The notes under the pieces: model-generated
What the model was told of the DNA's origin: nothing
Database searches by the model: none
Seen by the model: only the letters and a program-made list of their open reading frames with translations
Source of the DNA: a virus
Reading direction: 5' to 3' (one strand)
DNA: 53,711 nucleotides
Virus record (IMG/VR): IMGVR_UViG_3300037488_000489
Span: 1 to 53,711 of that record
In this document: positions 21,501 through 29,100 of the stretch, one piece after another
Layout of the letters: every line of letters starts with the position of its first letter
How positions within the stretch are numbered: the first letter of the stretch is position 1
Position numbers and translations under genes: made by a program

Positions 21501-22786
21501 CATTTGTTCAATTAGTTAATACATTCATGCCAATGAAAGATGACCCTTCTTATGAAGAGTTTAAAAAAGCTGGTATGTCTGCTTTAACAAGAGTGAGCTT
21601 AGGAGATACACTTATGGTATTTATGAGACAGCCAGAACAACTTATTGAGAAAGCTGTGTTCACCACATTGCTAGAAAACGTAATGGTTGAGAATGGTAAG
21701 ATTGTGAGTATTAGAGAGTTTGTTAAGAATCAATATAAAGATAGATATAAGTCAGCTGCTGATTTCAAGAATGCTAAAAGCAAAATGGAATCTGAAGTTG
21801 AAGAACTTAAAAAGACTAGAGCTATATCTGTAACTAAAAAGTTAGAGGATGGTAAGTTGGTTATCCCTGGACTTGATTTAACCAATAGAACTGAGCTTCA
21901 AAGACTTACAAACTTGACTAGACGTATTTCTAGAAATGCCACTGGAGGTTTATCTGATGGTGATATTAATAGAATGTCTATGTCTATTTGGACTAAGTCT
22001 ATGATGTTGTTCAAGAACTGGATTCCAAAACTAACAGATACACGTTTCTCTGAGTTCAGAAAGGTGAGTGATGACTTCTCTGTACGTATCAATGAAGATG
22101 GTATAGCTGAAGGAGAGAAGTATGACGTGGGTAGAATTCGTTTACTAGCTTCTGTTATGGCTTCATCTTTCCAAGATAAGGCTAATAACTTAATGAACAT
22201 CATGAAAATGAATGATGCTGGTATTGAGAAGTTAAATAAAATGTATGAAGAATACAGAGAGCAATATGAAACTGAGACAGGAGAAGTGTTAAACATGACT
22301 AAGGAAGACTTCATTGATATGATTAGAACTAACCTTCACAATCAGATTAAGGAACTTGCTATGCTAGGAGCACTTATAGCATCTATGTTTGCTTTAGGAT
22401 ATATGGCTCCAGATGATGATGAAGATAAGGCTAGTAAAAACTTCTATCGTTTTACATTAAAAACAATGGATAAGTTTGTAAGTGAGCTTTCATTCTTCTA
22501 CAATCCTGTAAACTACGAACAGCTTTTAAGTGGATCAATGTTCCCAGCGTTAGGTATTGTGGGTGATTATTCTAAATTTGTGTCACATACATTTAGAGAA
22601 GTGACAGGGTTTGATTTTGATCCAAACACATCTGCTGAAGATGTTAGGAAGAAGGCTTACCCATTAAAATATGGTATGAAAGCAGCACCTATCACTAAGT
22701 CTTTAGTCACTTACATTTCAATTTTTAATTCAGAGTTTGCTAAAGATAATGATGTAACTATACAAGCTCAAAATAGAATAAGATAA
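18536..22786 (+). CDS. Large virion-associated protein with PD-(D/E)XK nuclease-like motif (1416 aa)
   Basis: The start ATG is 1 nt after the previous stop. Residues 1-45 (CPNTSLDSWKKLV ... AYYLWDKYDGN) resemble N-termini I associate with large polyvalent phage proteins. Residues 190-225 hold a nuclease-like signature: E192, D207 in GTIDFLAV and D221-W-K223 in ILDWKF, arranged like the E / GxxD / (D/E)xK core of RecB-type PD-(D/E)XK enzymes. The middle is long, charged and helical. Near residues 1260-1310 is a hydrophobic stretch (MLGALIASMFALGYM). The segment KSMMLFKNWIPKLTDTRF near residue 1160 also looks familiar from giant proteins of related phages. It is probably co-ejected with the 3834-aa protein, where the nuclease could act on host or incoming DNA. 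The nuclease call is moderate and the rest is unassigned. Confidence 0.6.
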   Translation: MATCPNTSLDSWKKLVEDKGEAAAYYLWDKYDGNIPVEATEEQLAVKDKLFQTKKEVKKVTIDKKETDPLLLDSEEANNGYEVQDETGKWTPILKRVTNRVKAWYKEKFGTKVFTPQEQAFNDLKRDYGIAGHNDLQEIHERYFYPDGTKRDVPLDRPAEINLPSQDMYEKLEKYYVKLIDSFPEGTNIYSEVVIYDKKNKEAGTIDFLAVEKNGKGHILDWKFMYIAGNDVAWFKQGAFNIQIGTYKEMLRTNYGIKEFGMLRAIPIAMDFQLKNKQDPKLGYNLNGIAIGSVDKNEIDPLVDLKLIPISEESESTGFAALDKVLSNLNALYRQYSKEQVTDEQERQFKIERLNQLKKAVRIVQGTNNLQPLIDVIEVMRKDGDRIMNDYDAIYKDRPASADDSNDADLSDFAEDMNNYIRFSEVFSTISDDIGDLIWNAEMDAAATSEAEKDNIKARKDILFNLESESKLIRKSIKSITEASEKFADKHIGERNLVTGLTKAEAVVKGLASNFRGISELPLRALQVLYKLTRNAQGKASQESLSEVEELMAIREKLAKRGGDLRKLVQRIYQKDSSGKLVNKLVKKFDSDFYEQVDEKAAAGGDRQWLTDNIDIEAYKKEASVLLEKQLKNIERNSYAGSEEEVEDQKRRYSEEARRLWDIENENFNGWNNYVIKRHPLDKWFSKDYQDVQSDPELLELYNYIGKVNDKAKDLGYINNMVSKNFLPFIRKSMAEQLVWDNKLSVMSNFYNSLQIRTDDAGYGQINEVTGELENSIPKYYTADFSKQEDGTNDYSDVSEDLFKNMILYVQQVNKYKYMSEVEGQLKLVKTIESFKKHLNTNRVGNIVRKDGKPEELPGNEENTKMYDEFLRALLYEQKYVINDSDVPLNIDKVLNFVKKGINRVAGREVYKETDATTATSMVKTIDAANRAFQLKTLGFEFISGAANMFGGNIQIATQAGNYFKAREFLKNETKLIGQKFDSEEDKETFVQLVNTFMPMKDDPSYEEFKKAGMSALTRVSLGDTLMVFMRQPEQLIEKAVFTTLLENVMVENGKIVSIREFVKNQYKDRYKSAADFKNAKSKMESEVEELKKTRAISVTKKLEDGKLVIPGLDLTNRTELQRLTNLTRRISRNATGGLSDGDINRMSMSIWTKSMMLFKNWIPKLTDTRFSEFRKVSDDFSVRINEDGIAEGEKYDVGRIRLLASVMASSFQDKANNLMNIMKMNDAGIEKLNKMYEEYREQYETETGEVLNMTKEDFIDMIRTNLHNQIKELAMLGALIASMFALGYMAPDDDEDKASKNFYRFTLKTMDKFVSELSFFYNPVNYEQLLSGSMFPALGIVGDYSKFVSHTFREVTGFDFDPNTSAEDVRKKAYPLKYGMKAAPITKSLVTYISIFNSEFAKDNDVTIQAQNRIR

Positions 22787-22813
22787 ATGCTATATTATAT
22801 AGCATAGTTTTTT
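22787..22813 (+). terminator. Probable terminator after the giant-gene operon
   Basis: Directly after the TAA is an inverted repeat, ATGCTATA TTA TATAGCAT (22787-22805), followed by AG and a run of seven T. The stem is AT-rich and therefore weak, but its place between the 1416-aa gene and the next promoter is right for a terminator. Confidence 0.5.
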
Positions 22814-22821
22814 ACAACTCA

Positions 22822-22850
22822 TTGAAATTAAATAATTTTAGCTATTTTTG
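22822..22850 (+). promoter_or_regulatory. Promoter for the fibre operon
   Basis: TTG at 22822-22824, an 18-nt spacer and TATTTTTG at 22843-22850 match TTG-N17-23-TAnnTTTG. The next coding ATG is at 22927, so the expected leader is about 70 nt, longer than at other promoters here. That leader carries a stable hairpin. Confidence 0.65.
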
Positions 22851-22855
22851 TACCT

Positions 22856-22889
22856 ATAGGCACAAGCTATTTCAAAGCTATGTGCCTAT
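22856..22889 (+). promoter_or_regulatory. Stem-loop at the 5' end of the fibre mRNA
   Basis: ATAGGCACAAGCT (22856-22868) pairs with AGCT-A-TGTGCCTAT (22876-22889), giving a 13-bp stem with one bulged A and a 7-nt loop. It begins about where transcription from the promoter at 22822-22850 should start. No T-run follows, so it is not a standard terminator. A 5' mRNA stabiliser or translation-control element is plausible but is inference. Confidence 0.55.
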
Positions 22890-22926
22890 TTGTATATCAA
22901 TAGATTACACATAATACAACTTTACT

Positions 22927-25900
22927 ATGAACGTTACATGTTCTGCAACTCCTTGCCCAGTCATACTTAACAGCACCTGCGTATTTTACGAGGGTGCTAA
23001 TCTTGTTTATACAGGTATCAACACTAATGATTCCATTCAGACAGCTTTACAAAAAATTGATGAAGCTATTGGTAATGGAGGAGGTGGTGGAACCACTGGA
23101 ACCTCAGGTACTTCTGGTACCTCAGGATCAAATGGTTCATCTGGAACTAGCGGTGCTTCTGGATCTTCTGGAACATCTGGTGCTTCTGGATCTTCAGGTG
23201 TAAGTGGTAGCTCAGGGACTTCAGGTTCATCTGGAACACGTGGTACATCTGGTTCAAGTGGAACTAGTGGTGTAAACGGTGCTGCTGGTACATCTGGAAC
23301 TTCTGGTGCATCTGGTTCAAGTGGAACAAGTGGAACAAGTGGAGCTGCTGGATCAAGTGGAACAACTGGTACAAGTGGTACATCTGGTTCACGTGGTACT
23401 TCTGGTACGTCAGGTGTTAATGGAACAAATGGAACAAGTGGTGTGAATGGCTCAGCAGGTTCTTCAGGAACTGCTGGAAGCTCAGGCACATCAGGTATAA
23501 ATGGTACAAGTGGAACTGACGGTACAAGTGGAACAAGTGGTTCATCTGCAACAAGCGGAACCTCTGGAACAAGTGGAACGTCTGGTATAAATGGTACATC
23601 AGGATCTTCAGGAACTACAGGAACTAGTGGCACATCTGGTGTTAATGGAACTAGTGGAACTTCTGGAGAAAGTGGAACATCTGGAACAAGCGGAACTTCA
23701 GGTGAAAATGGTACATCAGGAACAACTGGTAGTGATGGAACAAGCGGAACGTCTGGAACTTCTGCAACAAGTGGTACATCAGGAACAAGTGGATCTACAG
23801 GTACAAGCGGTTCTTCAGGAACAACAGGTACATCAGGGTCTTCTGGCACTGCTGGAACAAGTGGTGTTGATGGAACATCTGGTACTTCAGGATCTGACGG
23901 TACTAGTGGAACTACTGGAACCTCAGGAACTACTGGAACCTCAGGTACTTCAGGGGAAACAGGAACTAGTGGTACTTCAGGAACATCTGCAACAAGTGGA
24001 TCTTCTGGAACTAGTGGGTCTTCTGGAATAGATGGAACAAATGGTACTAGTGGCACTACAGGTACAAGTGGTAGTTCAGGTACATCAGGAAGTGATGGTA
24101 GTAACGGAACATCTGGAACTACAGGAACAAGTGGTACAAGTGGTGAATCAGGATCAAGTGGTACAACAGGTACTTCTGGATCAAGTGGTACAAGTGGTAC
24201 AGACGGTAGTCATGGAACATCAGGATCTACAGGAACTTCAGGTTCATCTGGAATAGATGGTACTAGTGGAACAAGCGGTACTTCTGGAGCACAAGGTGAT
24301 ACATATAGAACAACATCTACTGATAGCTTTACATTAGGTAACTCTGGTACATTAACAGTTGATACAGGTTTAGCATACTCAGTGGCTCAATCAATAATTG
24401 TGGTTTATGATGCTAATAACTTCCAAGAGTGTGAGGTTACTGCTTATAATCCAGCAACAGGTCAATTAAGTTTTGGTGCCCCTTTTAGAACAGTGGGTTC
24501 AGGCACATATACAAGTTGGATAGTAAACCTTGATGGTGCATCAGGTGGTGATGGTAGCTCAGGTACTAGTGGAACATCTGGAATAGATGGTTCTTCTGGC
24601 ACTTCAGGTACTACTGGTACTTCTGGAACTTCTGGTACTGATGGCTCATCAGGCACTACTGGGACTTCAGGCACAAGTGGCACGTCAGGATCTAGTGGAA
24701 CAACTGGAACTAGTGGTTCTAGTGGAACTTCTGGAACTTCTGGTATTGATGGTACAAATGGTACAAGTGGTACAAGTGGAAGCACTGGTACTTCAGGAAC
24801 AAGTGGTACATCAGGTTCTAGTGGTATTGATGGCACTTCAGGGACTTCAGGCTCAAGTGGTACTTCTGGTACAGACGGAACATCAGGAACTGATGGAACA
24901 TCTGGTACTGACGGTACTTCTGGAATAGATGGAACTTCAGGAACAAGTGGAGTTGACGGAACTAGTGGTACAGACGGTACAAGTGGTACAGATGGTACAT
25001 CAGGAATTGATGGAACTTCTGGCACTTCTGGTTCATCTGGTACTAGTGGAACAACAGGTACAAGTGGAACTTCAGCAACTAGTGGCACCTCAGGAACTTC
25101 TGGTTCTTCAGGAACTACTGGCACCTCAGGTACAAGTGGAACTTCTGGTTCATCAGGTACGTCAGGTGTGGATGGTACATCAGGCTCTAGTGGAACAGCT
25201 GGTACTTCAGGAACTTCTGGTATAGACGGTACATCAGGATCTAGTGGTACATCTGGAACATCTGGCACTTCTGGAACAAGTGGTGTAGATGGAACTAGTG
25301 GAACCTCAGGAACATCAGGAACTAGTGGCACAAGTGGAACTAGCGGTACGTCTGGTACTAGTGGTACAACAGGTACATCTGGTAGCTCTACATTATTATA
25401 TGGTACAAGTTCTAATACAATTACACTTCCTCCTGCAGAAGCTACAACTACAAGCACAACTACAACAGCTGCTCCTGTAGCATATGTAATTGATAATGCA
25501 GCTACAGGTACTTCTGGAGAAGCTTGTGTTGGTTCAACTACAACAAGTACTGTTTATGCTTTACCTGGATATACTGTTCCTATGGTAGGAATGATTTTTT
25601 ATAATAGCCCAAGTTTAACAACACCGTTTGTTGGTTCAGTGGGATGGAGAAAATTAACTAAAGATGGTACTGATTATGCAGTAGAAGTAGATGTTAATGG
25701 AGAACTTACAAACTATATAACTTGTCCTTCTGAATATCCTGTTACTTTTTATTTAAAGAAAAAGGCAGCAACAACAGAAGGATCTGTTAAAATAATGTAT
25801 AGTGTAAATGCTGGATCAACATGGAATGAATGGATTGAACTTTCAAATAGTTTTGTTACTGTTAATAGTTATTCTGGTAGTAGTGGATTATTCATTACTG

Positions 25901-26103
25901 CTGGTTCTAGTTTATTAATTGGTTTATTAGATGGTTCTTCAAATAATTTAAACTTTGGAAAAATTGTAGGTAATCCACCAACAGATTGGGATTCTTATTG
26001 TGGTATTAGTATACCGTATAATGTTGGCCTTATAACATCAACTACTGATTTATATCTAAATCTAGATGTACAAGGTCCTTCGTTTGCAATATGTGGATTA
26101 TAA
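22927..26103 (+). CDS. Collagen-like fibre protein 1 (1058 aa)
   Basis: Residues 1-50 form a short N-terminal module ending in a helix (TNDSIQTALQKIDEAI), of a kind used to attach fibres to a tail or capsid. Then come uninterrupted Gly-X-Y triplets in which X and Y are nearly all Thr or Ser, with occasional Asp, Asn, Ala, Ile, Val or Glu (about residues 55-456 and 538-820). An 80-residue globular insert (about 457-538; TYRTTSTDSFTLG ... SWIVNLDG) interrupts them. The C-terminus (about 822-1058) has a Thr-rich linker (TTTSTTTTAAP) followed by beta-rich sequence with a few Cys, likely a receptor-binding tip. Gly-X-Y repeats form trimeric collagen-like rods in phage fibres. Proline is nearly absent, so stability must come from another source, possibly glycosylation of Thr and Ser. 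The fibre role is well supported; the receptor is unknown. Confidence 0.8.
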   Translation: MNVTCSATPCPVILNSTCVFYEGANLVYTGINTNDSIQTALQKIDEAIGNGGGGGTTGTSGTSGTSGSNGSSGTSGASGSSGTSGASGSSGVSGSSGTSGSSGTRGTSGSSGTSGVNGAAGTSGTSGASGSSGTSGTSGAAGSSGTTGTSGTSGSRGTSGTSGVNGTNGTSGVNGSAGSSGTAGSSGTSGINGTSGTDGTSGTSGSSATSGTSGTSGTSGINGTSGSSGTTGTSGTSGVNGTSGTSGESGTSGTSGTSGENGTSGTTGSDGTSGTSGTSATSGTSGTSGSTGTSGSSGTTGTSGSSGTAGTSGVDGTSGTSGSDGTSGTTGTSGTTGTSGTSGETGTSGTSGTSATSGSSGTSGSSGIDGTNGTSGTTGTSGSSGTSGSDGSNGTSGTTGTSGTSGESGSSGTTGTSGSSGTSGTDGSHGTSGSTGTSGSSGIDGTSGTSGTSGAQGDTYRTTSTDSFTLGNSGTLTVDTGLAYSVAQSIIVVYDANNFQECEVTAYNPATGQLSFGAPFRTVGSGTYTSWIVNLDGASGGDGSSGTSGTSGIDGSSGTSGTTGTSGTSGTDGSSGTTGTSGTSGTSGSSGTTGTSGSSGTSGTSGIDGTNGTSGTSGSTGTSGTSGTSGSSGIDGTSGTSGSSGTSGTDGTSGTDGTSGTDGTSGIDGTSGTSGVDGTSGTDGTSGTDGTSGIDGTSGTSGSSGTSGTTGTSGTSATSGTSGTSGSSGTTGTSGTSGTSGSSGTSGVDGTSGSSGTAGTSGTSGIDGTSGSSGTSGTSGTSGTSGVDGTSGTSGTSGTSGTSGTSGTSGTSGTTGTSGSSTLLYGTSSNTITLPPAEATTTSTTTTAAPVAYVIDNAATGTSGEACVGSTTTSTVYALPGYTVPMVGMIFYNSPSLTTPFVGSVGWRKLTKDGTDYAVEVDVNGELTNYITCPSEYPVTFYLKKKAATTEGSVKIMYSVNAGSTWNEWIELSNSFVTVNSYSGSSGLFITAGSSLLIGLLDGSSNNLNFGKIVGNPPTDWDSYCGISIPYNVGLITSTTDLYLNLDVQGPSFAICGL
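23089..24294 (+). repeat. Gly-Thr/Ser-Ser/Thr triplet repeat, fibre 1, block A
   Basis: About 400 codons in a 9-nt-related periodicity encode Gly at every third residue. Synonymous codons are strongly mixed (GGA/GGT; ACA/ACT/ACC; AGT/TCT/TCA), so the protein repeats more exactly than the DNA does. Confidence 0.9.
24295..24543 (+). repeat. Globular insert module, copy in fibre 1
   Basis: This encodes about 82 residues that break the collagen repeat. The same module recurs at 26644-26892 in fibre 2, sharing VAQSI(I/V)(V/I), NNFQECEV, YNPATG and TVGSGTYTSWIVNLDGASG. A more divergent relative forms the N-terminus of fibre 2. Confidence 0.8.
24544..25389 (+). repeat. Gly-X-Y triplet repeat, fibre 1, block B
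   Basis: A second collagen-like block of about 280 codons. It differs from block A by many GTDGTSG and GIDGTSG units in its middle part (about 24870-25020), a local tandem expansion with Asp at the X position. Confidence 0.9.
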
Positions 26104-26133
26104 AAATAAAATAAAAATATAAAATCAATATAA

Positions 26134-29100
26134 ATGGCTTATTCTAACATAACAATAACTACTCAAACAGGTCTATCTTTTATCACTGGACAATTTATCC
26201 AGCTAATAGCAGATAGTACTGACTATATTTTTGGTCAGGTAGTTTCTTACAATCCTGCTACAGGAGAGTTGGTTTTTACACCAACCAAATCTGTAGGTAG
26301 TGGTAGTTATAACCTTTGGGAAGTAATTGCTTCTGGTTCTCCTGGTGATGATGGTACATCTGGTACTTCAGGTATTAGTGGTAGTGGTGGAACAGGTGGT
26401 ACTTCTGGTACTTCTGGCACCTCTGGTATTGATGGAACAAATGGAACATCTGGCTCATCTGGTACAAGTGGTATAGATGGCACAAGTGGAACTAGTGCAG
26501 TTGATGGTACCTCAGGTACAAGTGGGACAGCAGGAACTGGTGGAACTAGTGGTACTTCAGGCACCACTGGTACTAGTGGTATTGATGGAACAAGTGGAAC
26601 TGATGGTAGTAATGGTACTTCTGGTACTAGCGGCACTTCAGGACAAACAGGTGATCAATTTGCAACAACTTCTACTACATCATTTACATTAGGTACTAAT
26701 GGAGCCATTGTTGTAGGAACACAACTTGCCTATACAGTAGCTCAATCTATTGTAATAGCTTATGATATAAACAACTTCCAAGAATGTGAAGTGGTATCTT
26801 ATAACCCAGCTACTGGGGGATTGATATTTGGCTCTCCAACTAGAACAGTTGGTAGTGGTACATATACAAGCTGGATTGTTAACTTAGACGGTGCTTCTGG
26901 AGGAGATGGTTCTTCTGGAACATCTGGCACAACTGGTACATCTGGTACATCTGGGACTAGTGGCTCTTCTGGAACTGCTGGAACAACAGGTACAAGTGGA
27001 TCAAGTGGAACATCTGGAACACACGGAACTAGTGGTACATCTGCAATTGATGGTACTAGCGGAACAAGTGGCACAACTGGAACTAGTGGAACGGCTGGTA
27101 CAAGTGGAACATCCGCTATTGATGGAACATCTGGTACAACTGGAACCTCAGGAACTAGTGGTACAACAGGTACAAGCGGTACATCTGGCACAAGTGGAAC
27201 ATCTGCTACCAATGGTACAGGTGGTACAAGTGGATCAAGTGGATCAAGTGGTACATCAGGAATTGATGGTACCAATGGTACAAGTGGAACTACAGGAACA
27301 AGTGGAACCTCAGGATCTTCTGCAACTAGTGGAACATCTGGTACAACAGGTACATCTGGAACTAGTGGAACAAGCGGCTCTTCAGGAACTGCTGGTACTA
27401 CTGGTACTTCAGGTACTTCTGCAATAGATGGAACAAGTGGTACATCTGGCACTACTGGTACGTCTGGTAGTGGTGGTACATCAGGTACTTCTGGAACAAC
27501 TGGTATTGATGGTACTAACGGAACTTCTGGTACAACAGGTACTAGTGGTACGTCTGGATCAACAGGTACTTCTGGCACTAGTGGAACTACTGGTGTAGAT
27601 GGAACAAGTGGTACAACTGGAACAAGTGGATCTTCAGGTACAAGTGCTACTGATGGTACAAGTGGAACTTCAGGTACTACTGGAACTTCAGGCAGTTCAG
27701 GATCTACTGGTACCAGTGGTACATCAGGTACTACAGGAACAAGTGGTACTTCTGCAACTGACGGAACTAGTGGAACTAGTGGCACATCAGGTAGCTCAGG
27801 TACAACTGGTACCTCTGGTACATCAGCCACAAGTGGTACAAGTGGAACTAGTGGTTCTACAGGAACTAGTGGTTCATCAGGAACTACAGGAACAAGTGGG
27901 TCTAGTGGAACTGCTGGTACAACTGGTACATCTGGTACTTCAGGTATCAATGGTATAGCTGGTGGTCAAGTGTATTGGATGAATTTATCTAGTGACACAT
28001 CATCTGCTTTTGGTTCTCCTACATATAAGAAACTTTCTTATGATCCTTCTGGTGGTGCACAACAAACTACAACAGTAAGTGTTGCAGCTAATGCAACTGC
28101 TACAATAGCAACCTTTGCTACAGACTCAAATGTTCCTAACTTGACAAGTATACCTGGTGGTAACTGGGGATTCACAGGTCACTTTTTAACAAATAGTGCT
28201 AATGCAGCTTGGAATATTTATTATGAGCTTTGGAAATATACTACAGGTGGCGTTTCTACATTATTAGGTACAACTAATAGTGTATTAGTTACTTTAGATA
28301 ATGTTGTAGTACAACAAATTTATGCTGACTCTTTTATAGCAGCACAATCATTAAACGCAACAGATAGACTTTTTATAAAGGTTATTGCTACTAATACAAG
28401 CAATCAATCACATAATATAATCTTCTACACAGAGGGTACAACCTTTTATTCATACGTACAGACAACTTTCACTTCTCCTTCTGGAACTAGTGGTACAGGT
28501 GGTACATCAGGAACCTCAGGTTCTTCTGGTACAACTGGCACTTCTGGAACCTCTGGAACAAGTGGTAGCTCTGGAACTTCAGGTTCAACTGGTACAAGTG
28601 GTAGCTCTGGAACAACTGGTACATCAGGTTCTTCTGGTTCATCTGGCTCATCTGCAACTTCTGGTACTTCAGGTACCTCAGGTTCAAGTGGTATTGATGG
28701 AACTAGTGGTTCATCAGGTACAACAGGTACATCAGGTAGCTCAGGAACAACTGGAACAAGTGGTACTGCAGGTACTACAGGTACGTCAGGTACATCAGGA
28801 ACCAACGGTACTGGTGGTACGTCAGGTACTACTGGTACATCAGGCTCTTCAGGCTCTTCAGGTACAAATGGTACAGGTGGTACATCTGGTACAAATGGTA
28901 CAGGAGGAACTTCTGGTACAACTGGTACCTCAGGTACAACTGGTACAAGTGGTTCATCTGGTACAACAGGAACAAGTGGAACTAGTGGAATAAACGGTAC
29001 ATCAGGTACAACAGGTACCTCTGGCACCTCTGGTGTTAATGGATCAAATGGTACTTCTGGAACCACAGGAACTAGCGGTTCTTCTGGCACTGCTGGTACG

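Noticed and set aside
21898-22314. 138-aa minus-strand ORF inside the 1416-aa gene
   Set aside because: Antisense shadow with low-complexity hydrophobic content and no promoter or gene context.
23037-24056. Long minus-strand ORF of VP(E/D/L)VP repeats opposite fibre 1, and similar ones at 24462-25457, 26799-27950 and 28446-29273
   Set aside because: These are complements of the Gly-Thr-Ser codon repeat. Stops are absent because of the limited codon set, and no start signal or promoter supports them.
23591-24256. Plus-strand Leu/Val/Gln-rich ORFs in the repeats (also 24587-25225, 26891-27427, 27599-27958, 28490-28993)
   Set aside because: They are frame-shifted readings of the collagen-like repeat with no independent evidence of translation.
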